From Hymenobacter elongatus (GTDB lineage: Bacteria > Bacteroidota > Bacteroidia > Cytophagales > Hymenobacteraceae), in assembly GCF_004745955.1 (NCBI RefSeq), contig NZ_SRLD01000032.1:1-62505 (forward strand): a stretch of 62,505 bases of DNA. The letters are read 5' to 3'. Numbering within the stretch: the stretch's first letter is position 1; each line of letters starts with the position of its first letter. The notes beneath the pieces were generated by a model. The model searched no databases, was not told the origin of the DNA, and saw nothing but the letters and a program-made list of their open reading frames with translations. This document shows, piece by piece, positions 43,255-52,410 of the stretch. The position numbers and the translations under genes are program-made.

Positions 43255-44433
43255 ATGGACCCGATCAAAACCTGGCTGCAGCGGAATCTGAAAGGTGACC
43301 CCATTCTGTGGGCCATCGTGATTCTGTTTTCCCTGATCAGCATTGCAGTGGTGTACTCGGCTACGGGCACGCTGGCGTACAAGAAGATGAGCGGCAACAC
43401 CGAGTATTTCCTCTTCAAGCACACCAGCCTGATTGTGGTCGGCCTGGGCTTCATGTGGCTGGCCCACCGCATCGACTACCGCTACTATTCGCGCATTTCG
43501 CTGTATGCCCTGCTGATTTCGGTGCCCTTGCTGCTGTTTACCTTTTTCATGGGGTCCAACATCAACGAGGCCTCGCGCTGGCTCACCATTCCGGTAGTCA
43601 ACCAAACCTTTCAGCCCTCCGACTTGGCTAAGCTGGCCCTGATTTCGCACCTGGCCAGCATGCTCAGTCGCCGCCAGCAGCACGTCAACGACTTCAAAGC
43701 CACGCTATTACCCGTTATGATCTGGGTTGGGGTTATCTGCGGCCTCATCATTCTGACCAATGCTTCCACCGCCTTGCTGCTGTTTGCCACCTGCCTGCTG
43801 TTGATGTTCATTGGCCGCGTGCCGCTCAAGCAAATGGCCGTCATGGTGGCTATTGGGGCCGTGGTGGGCGGTATTGGTCTGGCCTCGGGGCAGCGTTTCA
43901 AAACGGTGCAGTCGCGCATCGAGAACTTCACCGACAAGACCAAGCCGGTGCCTTTTCAGCTCGAGCACAGCTACATAGCCATTGCCACGGGCGGTATCAC
44001 GGGCAAAGGCCCCGGCCAGAGTACCGAGCGTAACATCCTGCCCCACCCGTATTCCGATTTCATCTACGCCGTTATTATTGAGGAATATGGTCTGGCCGGG
44101 GGCGCTTTCGTGCTGTTTCTCTACTTGGCCTTCCTCTATCGAGGACTAAAAACGGTGATGAACAGCTACGGCGCCTTCGGCGGGCTACTCTCGGCGGGGC
44201 TGGCCTTTAGCTTAGTCTTGCAGGCCATGGTGAACATGGGCGTGGCCGTGGGGTTGGGCCCGATTACTGGTTTGCCGCTGCCACTGCTGAGTATGGGCGG
44301 CACCTCCCTGATTTTCACCGGTATCAGCATCGGCATTATTCTCAGCGTGAGCCGTGGCGAGCGGGAAGTGCGCCCCATGACCGGCGAGCCCGACGACACC
44401 ATCCGGATTCCGAAGAAAACCGCCTACGCGTAG
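43255..44433 (+). CDS. ftsW: Septal peptidoglycan polymerase FtsW (SEDS family)
   Basis: A 392-residue SEDS glycosyltransferase with about ten TM segments that polymerises lipid II at the septum in partnership with FtsI. It has VVYSATGTLAY at TM1, NEASRWLTIP in the long first loop and QPSDLAKLALI. Later it shows GKGPGQSTERNILPHPYSDFI and the conserved end GLPLPLLSMGGTSLI. RodA belongs to the same family; placement in the dcw cluster favours FtsW. Start ATG 43255. Confidence 0.94.
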   Translation: MDPIKTWLQRNLKGDPILWAIVILFSLISIAVVYSATGTLAYKKMSGNTEYFLFKHTSLIVVGLGFMWLAHRIDYRYYSRISLYALLISVPLLLFTFFMGSNINEASRWLTIPVVNQTFQPSDLAKLALISHLASMLSRRQQHVNDFKATLLPVMIWVGVICGLIILTNASTALLLFATCLLLMFIGRVPLKQMAVMVAIGAVVGGIGLASGQRFKTVQSRIENFTDKTKPVPFQLEHSYIAIATGGITGKGPGQSTERNILPHPYSDFIYAVIIEEYGLAGGAFVLFLYLAFLYRGLKTVMNSYGAFGGLLSAGLAFSLVLQAMVNMGVAVGLGPITGLPLPLLSMGGTSLIFTGISIGIILSVSRGEREVRPMTGEPDDTIRIPKKTAYA

Positions 44434-44525
44434 TGATGAGGTGGTGAGTAGGGAAGCCAAGCGCAAAACAGCGTATAGCTTTTCTAGTCCCCGCATCTCC
44501 TTTCATTGTTTCATTTCCCCTCCGA

Positions 44526-45662
44526 GTGCCCAAAGCAATTATCTATAGCGCCTCTTCTCAGCCCCGGCCCTACCGCGTGATTATCAGCGGTGGTGGCACG
44601 GGCGGGCACATATTTCCGGCTGTGGCTATTGCCAATGAGTTGCGCCGCCGCCAGCCGGAGGCCGAAATCCTGTTTGTGGGTGCCAATGGCCGCATGGAAA
44701 TGACCCGCGTGCCCGAAGCCGGCTACCAGATCGTGGGTCTCGATATCAGCGGCTTGCAGCGTCGCCTGACGCCCCAGAACTTATTGTTTCCGGTACGAGT
44801 GTTTCGCTCGGTGCGTAAAGCTGGAAAGCTCCTCCAGGACTTTAAGCCCGATGCCGTGGTGGGGGTTGGTGGCTATGCCTCGGCTCCGGTGCTGCTGGCC
44901 GCCACCTCGCGCAATATTCCCTCCCTGATTCAGGAGCAGAACTCATACGCGGGCCTGGTCAATAAGCTGCTCAGCCGCCGCGTCGATAAGATTTGCGTGG
45001 CCTACGAGGGCATGGGAAAATTCTTTCCCGCCGATAAACTCGTGCTGACCGGCAACCCCGTGCGCACTGAAATTGCCAGCAGCAGCCGGGCCGAGGCCCA
45101 GGCGTTTTTTGGCCTTTCGCCCATCAAAAGAACTTTGCTGGTGGTGGGAGGCAGTCTGGGTGCCCGCACCCTGAACGAGGCCACGGCCGCCGCGCTGCCG
45201 CTGCTGCGGGCCGCCGGTATTCAGCTGCTGTGGCAAACCGGAAAGCTGTATTACCCCAAAGCAGCTGCCGAAGCCGCGCCTTTCGCCGCCGACCGGCTGC
45301 AAGCGCTGGAATTTGTGCAGCGCATGGACCTCGCCTACGCCGCCGCCGATGTAGTCATCAGCCGCGCCGGGGCCTTGTCGGTGTCGGAGCTGTGCCTGAC
45401 GGGCAAGCCCAGCATTCTGGTGCCTTCGCCCAACGTAGCGGAAGATCATCAAACCAAAAACGCTAGGGCTCTGGTCGAAAAAGACGCGGCACTGCTCGTT
45501 TCCGACGCCGATGCCCAGGCGCAGCTCTACGACGAAGTCCTGCGCCTGCTCAGCGACCCGGCCCGGCAGCAGCAGCTTAGCCACAACATCAGTCAGCTGG
45601 CTTACCCCAATGCTACCACGGCCATCGTGGACGAACTTTTAGCCCTCATGGACCGCGCATGA
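44526..45662 (+). CDS. murG: UDP-GlcNAc:lipid I transferase MurG
   Basis: A 378-residue GT28 enzyme that converts lipid I to lipid II at the inner membrane face. The N-terminal glycine-rich loop ISGGGTGGHIFPA (about 20-32) is followed by VVGVGGYASAPVLLAA. The C-terminal UDP-GlcNAc site has GGSLGARTLNEA and RAGALSVSELCLTGKPSILVPSPNVAEDHQ. The start is GTG 44526. The stop overlaps the murC start as ATGA, indicating coupling. Confidence 0.95.
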   Translation: MPKAIIYSASSQPRPYRVIISGGGTGGHIFPAVAIANELRRRQPEAEILFVGANGRMEMTRVPEAGYQIVGLDISGLQRRLTPQNLLFPVRVFRSVRKAGKLLQDFKPDAVVGVGGYASAPVLLAATSRNIPSLIQEQNSYAGLVNKLLSRRVDKICVAYEGMGKFFPADKLVLTGNPVRTEIASSSRAEAQAFFGLSPIKRTLLVVGGSLGARTLNEATAAALPLLRAAGIQLLWQTGKLYYPKAAAEAAPFAADRLQALEFVQRMDLAYAAADVVISRAGALSVSELCLTGKPSILVPSPNVAEDHQTKNARALVEKDAALLVSDADAQAQLYDEVLRLLSDPARQQQLSHNISQLAYPNATTAIVDELLALMDRA

Positions 45663-47083
45663 ATCCCGTAGCCGCATTTCCGAACGTCTATTTTTTGGGT
45701 ATTGGGGGCATCGGCATGTCGGCTCTGGCGCGCTGGTTTCAGGCCAACGGCCACCGCGTGAGCGGCTACGACAAAACCGTGACGCCCCTCACTGAAGCCC
45801 TGACTGCCGAAGGCATCCAAATTCATTACGACGATGCCGTAGCGAGCATTCCGGTGGAGGTGCGCGCTAACCGGGCCCAGACGCTGGTCGTGCTTACGCC
45901 CGCTATTCCTCAGGACCACCGGGAGTGGGCATGGCTGCGCGAGCAGGGCTACGATATTCGCAAGCGGAGCCAAGTGCTGGGGTTGCTCACGGCGGGCCAC
46001 TATACCATTGCTGTAGCCGGTACGCACGGCAAAACCACCACCAGCAGCATGGTGGCGCATCTGTTGCACCACGCGGGTGTCAACTGCTCGGCTTTCCTGG
46101 GAGGCATTGCCGTGAATCTGGAGTCCAACTTGCTGCTGGCCCGGCCCGGCGACCCTCACGCGCCGGTGGTAGTAGAAGCCGACGAGTACGACCGCAGCTT
46201 CCTGACCCTGCACCCCGACATTGCCATCGTCACGAGCACCGATGCCGACCACCTCGACATTTATGGCAACAAGGAGGCGTTGGTCGATTCGTTTCGGCAG
46301 TTTGTGGCCCAGATTAAGCCCGGCGGTACGCTGATTCTCAACCACACCGCCGACCAGAGCATTGCCGAAGCCGTGGCGGAAGGCGTGCGGATTATCCGCT
46401 ACGGCCTCTCGCCCGACCAAGGCCCCGAGCTGTATGCCGACCAAATCACCGCCCAGGGCCACCAGTTCCGCTTCGACCTGCACGGCCCGCTCGGCGATGT
46501 GCCGCAGCTGGCGCTTGCCGTGCCCGGCTACCACAACGTGGAAAACATGCTGGCCGCCTGCGTAGTTGCTCAGCTGCTGCAAGTAGGAGCGGAGCAGCTT
46601 CAGCGTGCCGTAGCAGCGTATCGGGGCGTAAAACGCCGGTTTGAGTTTATCGTCACGGCGGGGGAGAAGGTATACGTGGACGACTATGCCCACCACCCGC
46701 GGGAAATAGACGCCTTCCTACGCTCGGTACGCGCCCTGTATCCTGGTAAGCGCCTGCGGGTCGTATTTCAACCCCACCTGTTTACCCGCACCCGCGACTT
46801 TGCCCCTGGTTTTGCCGAGAGCCTGAGCTTGGCCGACGAAGTCGTAATGCTCGACATTTACCCGGCCCGCGAGCTGCCGCTGGAAGGGGTAACCTCCGAA
46901 TTGATTTTGTCCCAAATAACGGCTCCCCAAAAATCGTTGCAAACCAAAGCCCAAGTCTTGGCTGCGGCCGAAGCAGACGATACTTTCGACGTATTGGCCA
47001 CCGTCGGAGCGGGAGATATCGACCAGCTTGTTCCTCGGCTAAGGAATATTTTAGATATTCGCTGGAATGGAGCTGAAGCGTAA
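45659..47083 (+). CDS. murC: UDP-MurNAc:L-alanine ligase MurC
   Basis: A 474-residue Mur ligase that adds the first amino acid. The N-terminal fold VYFLGIGGIGMSALARWF is typical. The ATP loop is GTHGKTTTSSM (GTHGKTT rather than GTNGKTT is diagnostic for MurC). VEADEYDRSFLTLHPDIA and DDYAHHPREIDAFL follow. It overlaps ftsQ by 17 bases. The stem alanine and the precursor go on to MurD and MurE. Confidence 0.95.
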   Translation: MNPVAAFPNVYFLGIGGIGMSALARWFQANGHRVSGYDKTVTPLTEALTAEGIQIHYDDAVASIPVEVRANRAQTLVVLTPAIPQDHREWAWLREQGYDIRKRSQVLGLLTAGHYTIAVAGTHGKTTTSSMVAHLLHHAGVNCSAFLGGIAVNLESNLLLARPGDPHAPVVVEADEYDRSFLTLHPDIAIVTSTDADHLDIYGNKEALVDSFRQFVAQIKPGGTLILNHTADQSIAEAVAEGVRIIRYGLSPDQGPELYADQITAQGHQFRFDLHGPLGDVPQLALAVPGYHNVENMLAACVVAQLLQVGAEQLQRAVAAYRGVKRRFEFIVTAGEKVYVDDYAHHPREIDAFLRSVRALYPGKRLRVVFQPHLFTRTRDFAPGFAESLSLADEVVMLDIYPARELPLEGVTSELILSQITAPQKSLQTKAQVLAAAEADDTFDVLATVGAGDIDQLVPRLRNILDIRWNGAEA

Positions 47084-47831
47084 GGCCAATAACCTGATTT
47101 TTGCCACCGGGTGCCTCGTGCTGCTCTCCGGATTGGCCGTGTTTGCCGGTGTTCGGCAAGCCAGCCGCCCCGTGGGCGACGTTATCGTGACCATCGGCAA
47201 CGAATTCAACAATTACTTCATCAGTGAGCGGGAAGTAACGGCTTTGCTGACGCGCAACGGCAACCAGCGTCTCGAAGGTGCCCACCCCGAAGACCTCGAC
47301 CTGAAAGCCCTGGAAGCGCGCCTCAAGGCCCACAGCTTCGTGCGGGAGGCCCAGGTATACCGCGACTTGGCTGGCAACCTGCACGCCGACGTGCGCCAAA
47401 ACCGCCCCATCGCCCGCCTCGTGCATGCCGACACCCGTCTCGACAGCTACCTCGATGCCGAAGGCAAGAAACTGCCGCTTTCGTCGTTGTTCACGGCGCG
47501 CGTGGTGCCGATTTCCCGGCTGGGTGGTGGGCCGCTGCAAGCTGGCTTTTTCCAAGATTCCACGGGGCATCACTACCTTGAGCTGTTGCGCTATATCGAT
47601 GAGCATCCCTTCTGGCGGGCCCAGGTAGCGGAGGTATTTGTTGGGCCTAATGGCAAGGTTTCATTTACCCAGCAGGTAGGCGATCAGCGAATAGAATTTG
47701 GCTTTCCGGAGAATATTTCGGAAAAATTTGCGAAACTGATGGTATTTTACCGTCAAATTCCACCGGTCTTGGGCTGGGACACGTACCACCGCGTCAACGT
47801 TGAGTTCAAAGACCAGATCATCTGTGAATAA
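47067..47831 (+). CDS. ftsQ: Cell division protein FtsQ
   Basis: A 254-residue bitopic protein with one N-terminal TM segment (NLIFATGCLVLLSGLAVFAGV, about 8-28). It then has a POTRA domain (about 45-115, with EVTALLTRNGNQRLEG and KAHSFVREAQVYRDLAGNLHADV) and a beta domain ending with the RVNVEFKDQIICE strand. It is the hub of the FtsQ-FtsL-FtsB complex. The N-terminal 17 bases overlap murC. Similarity among FtsQ proteins is low; the call is backed by position between murC and ftsA. Confidence 0.88.
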   Translation: MELKRKANNLIFATGCLVLLSGLAVFAGVRQASRPVGDVIVTIGNEFNNYFISEREVTALLTRNGNQRLEGAHPEDLDLKALEARLKAHSFVREAQVYRDLAGNLHADVRQNRPIARLVHADTRLDSYLDAEGKKLPLSSLFTARVVPISRLGGGPLQAGFFQDSTGHHYLELLRYIDEHPFWRAQVAEVFVGPNGKVSFTQQVGDQRIEFGFPENISEKFAKLMVFYRQIPPVLGWDTYHRVNVEFKDQIICE

Positions 47832-47844
47832 AGAATCCTTGCGC

Positions 47845-47867
47845 AAACGCCCGGAAACGGCGTTTTT
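47845..47867 (+). other. Attenuator-like hairpin between ftsQ and ftsA
   Basis: AAACGCC pairs with GGCGTTT across a 7-base loop, followed by TT. It lies 13 bases after the ftsQ stop and about 50 bases before the ftsA ATG. It is short for a terminator and may set the lower expression of one side of the junction. Confidence 0.45.
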
Positions 47868-47914
47868 CGCAGTAGAAATCCCTAGCAACCGCACCCCACT
47901 CGTCCTTTCTCCCC

Positions 47915-49276
47915 ATGCAAAACGATAAGATTGTAGTCGGCCTCGACATAGGTACCACCAAAATCTGCGCCTTGGTTGGGCGCAAAAACGAGTTCGGCAA
48001 GCTCGAAATCCTGGGCATGGGCAAAGCTGTGTCGGAAGGTGTGGTACGCGGTATTGTGTCGAATATCGACAAGACGGTGGACGCTATCCGGAAGGCCATT
48101 CGGCAAGCCGAAGAACAGTCCGGAATCAATATTGGTGTCGTGAATGTGGGTATTGCCGGCCAGCACATCAAGAGCCTACAGCATAACGGTAGCATCACCC
48201 GCAATTCTGCCGAAACTGAAATTACCGTTGACGATGTAAATCGCCTTACCAACGATATGTACCGGCTGGTAACTCCGCCCGGCTCCGAAATCATCCACGT
48301 AATGCCCCAGGACTACAAGGTGGATTATGAGGAAGGCATCATGGACCCCGTGGGCATGTCGGGCGTGCGCCTGGAAGGCAACTTCCACATCATTACGGCC
48401 CAAAGCACGGCCATCAACAACATCAACAAGTGCGTCACCAAGGCCGGCCTGGAAATCGACAACCTGATTCTGGAGCCACTATCGTCGAGCATGTCGGTGC
48501 TGAGCGACGAGGAAAAAGAAGCCGGCGTGGCCCTGATTGACATTGGGGGCGGTACTACCGACTTGGCTATCTTCAAAGACGGCATCATCCGGCACGCGGC
48601 GGTACTGCCTTTTGGCGGCAACATCGTGACCAGTGACATCAAGCAAGGCTGCGCCGTGATGCAAAACCAGGCGGAGCAATTGAAAGTGAAATTCGGCAAA
48701 GCTATTGCCGAGGAAGCCTCCGACTACGAAATCGTGAGCATCCCCGGCCTGCGCGACCGAGCGCCCAAGGAAATTTCTCTTAAGAACCTGGCGCACATTA
48801 TTGAGGCCCGGATGGAGGAAATCATCGAGCTGGTGTACGCCGAAATTCAGCGTACCGGCCACGGCGACAAGCTGGCGGCCGGCATCGTGCTGACCGGCGG
48901 CGGCTCGCAGCTCCAGAACCTGGTGCAGCTCACCGAGTATGTAACCGGCCTCGATACCCGCATCGGCTACCCCAACGAACACCTGGGCAAGAGCAAGATT
49001 GAAGCGGTGAAGTCGCCGATGTATGCTACCACTGTAGGCCTCGTGCTGGCCGGCTACCGCTCGATTGACGAGCGGGTGAGCCGCTCCTACGACGAGCCGG
49101 AAAATGCGTATCGTCCGGCTCCCGAGGTGCGGGCTACAATTTCCGTAGCGCCACAGCCAGCCGCTCAGCAGCCGGCCGCGCCGAAAAAGGCGTCTGGCGC
49201 GGGTAAGTTCTTCCAGGACATTATCAGTCGTACGAAAGGATTGCTGATTGACGATTTCGACGATAAGCAGTACTAA
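47915..49276 (+). CDS. ftsA: Cell division protein FtsA
   Basis: A 453-residue actin-like ATPase that tethers FtsZ to the membrane. It has phosphate-1 motif VVGLDIGTTKICALVG (about 7-22), the 1C subdomain (about 85-165), phosphate-2 ALIDIGGGTTDLAIF (about 205-219), and an adenosine motif with GIVLTGGGSQLQNL. A C-terminal amphipathic helix GKFFQDIISRTKGLL is preceded by a proline/alanine-rich linker. Start ATG 47915. Confidence 0.95.
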   Translation: MQNDKIVVGLDIGTTKICALVGRKNEFGKLEILGMGKAVSEGVVRGIVSNIDKTVDAIRKAIRQAEEQSGINIGVVNVGIAGQHIKSLQHNGSITRNSAETEITVDDVNRLTNDMYRLVTPPGSEIIHVMPQDYKVDYEEGIMDPVGMSGVRLEGNFHIITAQSTAINNINKCVTKAGLEIDNLILEPLSSSMSVLSDEEKEAGVALIDIGGGTTDLAIFKDGIIRHAAVLPFGGNIVTSDIKQGCAVMQNQAEQLKVKFGKAIAEEASDYEIVSIPGLRDRAPKEISLKNLAHIIEARMEEIIELVYAEIQRTGHGDKLAAGIVLTGGGSQLQNLVQLTEYVTGLDTRIGYPNEHLGKSKIEAVKSPMYATTVGLVLAGYRSIDERVSRSYDEPENAYRPAPEVRATISVAPQPAAQQPAAPKKASGAGKFFQDIISRTKGLLIDDFDDKQY

Positions 49277-49391
49277 CTCGTTTACCATTTACCCCTTATC
49301 AACTCGTCTTATGTAGGCCGAAGCCAGTGGGTTTTTGCAGAACAAATGACTGATAAGAGATGAATGCTACCTGTTAATTGAAGCAGAACTC

Positions 49392-50882
49392 ATGTATAAA
49401 TTTGATATTCCAGCGCAATCCAATTCCATCATCAAGGTGATTGGCGTCGGTGGGGGCGGCTCTAATGCCGTGAACCACATGTTCAGCCAAGGCATCAAGG
49501 ACGTGGAATTCGTGATTTGCAACACGGACAAGCAGGCCCTGCACAGCAGCACGGTGCCTAATAAGCTGCAGATTGGCGTGGATCTGACTGAAGGCCTTGG
49601 TGCTGGTGCTAACCCCGAGCGGGGAAAGCAGGCCGCCATTGAGAGCCGGGAGCAGATCCGTGAATTGCTCAGCAACGGCACCAAGATGGTCTTCATCACG
49701 GCTGGTATGGGCGGTGGTACCGGCACTGGTGCGGCCCCTGTTATTGCCAAAGTTGCCAAGGAACTGGGCATTCTCACCGTGGGCATCGTGACGGCACCCT
49801 TCCTGTTTGAGGGCAAGAAAAAGCGTCAGCAGGCTGAACAGGGCATCAAAGAGCTCAGCGAAAACTGCGACACGGTGCTGGTGATTCTCAACGATAAGCT
49901 GCGCGAAATATTTGGCAACCTGCCGATCCGGGCCGCCTTCGCCAAAGCCGATAACGTGCTGAGCACGGCTGCTAAGTCTATTGCCGAAATTATTACCGTC
50001 ACGAGCGAAGTCAACGTGGACTTTGAAGACGTAAAAACGGTGATGAAAGACTCGGGCGCGGCCGTAATGGGCAGCAGCATCACCGAGGGCGAAAACCGCG
50101 CCCGCCGCTCAGCGGAGGAGGCGCTGTCGTCGCCGCTGCTCAACAATACGGACATTCATGGGGCGCAGAAAATCCTGCTCTCCATCATGTCGGGCGACCA
50201 GGCCGAGCTGGAAATGGATGAGCTGACGGAAATTACGGAGTACATCCAGAACAAAGCAGGGCAGGACGCCGAGGTTATTTTCGGTCATGGCATCGACTCC
50301 ACGCTGGGTCAGAGTATTCGGGTGACGGTAATTGCCACTGGCTTTGCCCGCGACGCGCACAACATCAGCACGGCCTACGGGCTGGACAAGTCGGAGCCCG
50401 AACCCGCAGCAGTTCCCGATCCGCAAATCAACATCTTTGATAAAGACCGGCAGGAGGCTTCGCCTACGCTGGTGGTTCCGTCGTTTGGTGTTCCTGTGCC
50501 GGCTGCCGCCGCGCCGGAGCCGCCCAAAGTGACCTTTGACCTCGAAACTTCCCCCTACACAGGCTATGTGCCTCCGGTAGCAGCTCCCGCTTCTCCGTCG
50601 CCCGAGCCCGTTGTGCTTCAGCAGTCGGTGCCAGTGCAACAGCCGGCTCGCCCGTCATTGGACGCCCGCTCCGAAGAGCGCCGCCGCCGTCTGGAAGGGT
50701 TAAGCAATGGCCTCACGAACGATGTTATTAAGGACCAGCTGGAAACGCCGGCGTATCTGCGGCGGCAGGTGAAGCTGGAAAATGTGGTGCCATCGAACGA
50801 GCGAAATATCTCGCGCTTCAACTTATCCGACGATAATGAGCTGCTTGGTGACAACCGCTTCCTGCACGATAACGTGGACTAA
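49392..50882 (+). CDS. ftsZ: Cell division GTPase FtsZ
   Basis: A 496-residue tubulin-like protein that forms the Z ring. It has IKVIGVGGGGSNAVNHM, the tubulin signature GGGTGTGAAPVIAK (about 106-119) and the T7 loop with NVDFEDVKTVM. A long linker of about 125 residues rich in P, A and V is followed by the conserved C-terminal peptide TPAYLRRQVKL and a further tail NISRFNLSDDNELLGDN. The extra tail after the peptide is common in Bacteroidota FtsZ. A strong terminator follows the gene. Confidence 0.96.
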   Translation: MYKFDIPAQSNSIIKVIGVGGGGSNAVNHMFSQGIKDVEFVICNTDKQALHSSTVPNKLQIGVDLTEGLGAGANPERGKQAAIESREQIRELLSNGTKMVFITAGMGGGTGTGAAPVIAKVAKELGILTVGIVTAPFLFEGKKKRQQAEQGIKELSENCDTVLVILNDKLREIFGNLPIRAAFAKADNVLSTAAKSIAEIITVTSEVNVDFEDVKTVMKDSGAAVMGSSITEGENRARRSAEEALSSPLLNNTDIHGAQKILLSIMSGDQAELEMDELTEITEYIQNKAGQDAEVIFGHGIDSTLGQSIRVTVIATGFARDAHNISTAYGLDKSEPEPAAVPDPQINIFDKDRQEASPTLVVPSFGVPVPAAAAPEPPKVTFDLETSPYTGYVPPVAAPASPSPEPVVLQQSVPVQQPARPSLDARSEERRRRLEGLSNGLTNDVIKDQLETPAYLRRQVKLENVVPSNERNISRFNLSDDNELLGDNRFLHDNVD

Positions 50883-50897
50883 GCGCCTTTGTATTTT

Positions 50898-50945
50898 TTA
50901 CACAGAAACGCCGCCCAGTAGCCACTGGGCGGCGTTTCTGTGTAA
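50898..50945 (+). terminator. Perfect 22-bp hairpin terminator after ftsZ
   Basis: Arms 50898-50919 and 50924-50945 are exact inverses around a four-base loop (AGCC). The core AGAAACGCCG is the same as in the terminator after the MerR gene at 19.8 kb. It closes the dcw cluster. Confidence 0.85.
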
Positions 50946-50961
50946 ATACTGCTGAAATCAA

Positions 50962-51117
50962 CTATCGAGCAGTAGCTGTGGAGGTGGAGTCCGGAGCTGT
51001 GGTGTGTATGGGGTCGGCCGACTCCCGGTCAGGGGAAAGGGTGCGCGAGGCTGTGGAATTGGAGGCAGAACACGCTGAGCACAGGGCCAGCAGGGCAATA
51101 AGCAATTTGCTTTTCAT
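50962..51117 (-). CDS. Small putative lipoprotein (51 residues)
   Basis: An ATG at 51117 starts a short protein with basic KSK and a hydrophobic signal (LLIALLALCSAC), then a hydrophilic tail rich in S, T, D and P (SPDRESADPIHTTAPDSTS). The likely lipidated Cys15 lies in C-S-A-C, with Cys rather than Leu at the -3 position, so the lipobox is weak. The function is unknown. A longer frame upstream is rejected because the signal peptide begins at this ATG. A second small lipoprotein lies 196 bases upstream on the same strand. Confidence 0.5.
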   Translation of the reverse strand: MKSKLLIALLALCSACSASNSTASRTLSPDRESADPIHTTAPDSTSTATAR

Positions 51118-51313
51118 GGAATTTAGGAGAATAAACTGCTCCGGGAGCAGTAAGAAGAGTACTTCGGTACTGGAGGGTGGGAAAGGGCGTCCAGCGGCTA
51201 ATACGTGCTGGATGTCAGGAGGTTCAGTGAAATTCGTCTGGGCCAAAACCCTAGTAGTGCCCTATTAGGGCATAAAGCGGGCAGAAAAGTGCTTACCAGC
51301 CGGTAAGGTGTAG

Positions 51314-51427
51314 TCACGAGGAGGGGGCTTCGGATTCTGCTTTCTCAGTTGGCTCACAGGCAGATAGTGCTAGCAAAGAAAATGCTGCCGCTAAGAGGCC
51401 AGCAGCCAAACGAGTAAAAGTGGACAC
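51314..51427 (-). CDS. Very small putative lipoprotein (37 residues)
   Basis: A GTG at 51427 opens a 37-residue frame: STFTRLAAGLLAAAFSLLALSAC followed by an acidic tail with EPTEKAESEAPSS. The lipobox L-S-A-C is canonical, with Cys24 as the lipidated residue, and the signal has a good positive N-terminus. The frame is too short for an ordinary ORF cut-off. It lies 17 bases from the left TA flank of the IS630 element (the insertion is upstream of its start), so its promoter may have been altered by the insertion. Homologues cannot be named. Confidence 0.5.
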   Translation of the reverse strand: MSTFTRLAAGLLAAAFSLLALSACEPTEKAESEAPSS

Positions 51428-51460
51428 CCGGAATTTGGTAGTGCTAGAGCAGATTTCAGG

Positions 51461-52410
51461 TTAGTGTACGTGGTAGCCACAATGGTCAAACCAGTTTTTC
51501 GCACCCAGCTCCGTTATCCAGTCGGCGGCGGCCTTGATGACGCTTTCCAGTACCTCTCGGGTGCGGGCCTGGGCCGTGCGCAGCCAGGTTTTGAGCTTGC
51601 TGAAGGCCAGTTCAATGGGATTAAAGTCGGGCGAGTAGGGCGGCAGGTACAGCAGGCGCGCTCCGCGAGCTTCGACGAGTTCGGCCAGCCCGGCCACTTT
51701 ATGGGCCGGCAGGTTGTCGCGCACGACCACGTCGCCCGCCCGCAGCGTTGGCCCCAGCACCTGGCTCAGGTAGGCGGCAAAGACCTGTCCGTTGACGGCC
51801 CCGCTCACGGTCATGGCCGCCTGCAGACCGGTTGGGGTCAGCACGGCTACCAACGTCACGTTCGGTCCGCCGTGCAGCGGCGTGGCCTGGTGGGCGCGTT
51901 GCCCGCCCTCAGCGCGGGCGTAGCGGCGGCAATAGGTCAGGTTGGTGCTGGCCTCGTTCACGAACTTGAAACAGGTAAAATCCTCCGCTTGCAGGGCTTC
52001 CACAAAGGCACGCCGCAGCGCTACGACCTGCCGGGTGTCGCGTTCAGGGGCGTGGACGCTCTTTTTTTTCGCCGCCATCTCAGCGCCTGCACCGCCCGCC
52101 AAAGGGTCGATGGACTCACAGCCGGGCCGCCGATGGCGGCCAACCAAGTGCATAATTCTGCCAACGTGGCATCGGGCTCTTGGCGCAGGCACGCCCGCAA
52201 TTCGTCCCGGGCCGCAACGTCCAAGTCGGGGGCGGGTCCGCTGCGTGGGGGCAGCGCCGCCACGCAGCCCGTGGTGCGCTGGCGGTGCAGCAGCTTTTCC
52301 ACAAACGAAACCCAAACGCTGAACTGGGCCGCCACGGCAACCACCCTGCTGCCGGGCTGGCCACAGGCCCCCGCAACCCGCTTACGCAAATCAAGAGAAT
52401 ACGCTTTCAT
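51461..52410 (-). CDS. IS630-family transposase read through a -1 frameshift
   Basis: ATG 52410 opens a frame with an N-terminal helix-turn-helix (KAYSLDLRKRVAG, AAQFSVWVSFVEKLL) that would stop at 52021. A second frame carries the DDE catalytic half and ends at TAA 51461. The frames join at a run of eight A (52069-52062 on the minus strand), consistent with -1 programmed slippage, and together give about 316 residues. Of the DDE residues, the second Asp (VVRDNLPAH) and the Glu (DFNPIELAF) are present. The first reads FVNEAST with Asn in place of the usual Asp, a GAC to AAC change that should inactivate it. The tail NWFDHCGYHVH is shared with the transposase fragment at the right edge. Confidence 0.85.
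52062..52069 (-). promoter_or_regulatory. Slippery run of eight A for transposase frameshift
   Basis: On the minus strand, CGA-AAA-AAA-AGA in the first frame becomes AAA-AAA-AAG in the -1 frame. It joins helix-turn-helix and catalytic halves. Loss or gain of one base here would also explain two frames, so sequencing error or mutation is an alternative. Confidence 0.6.
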
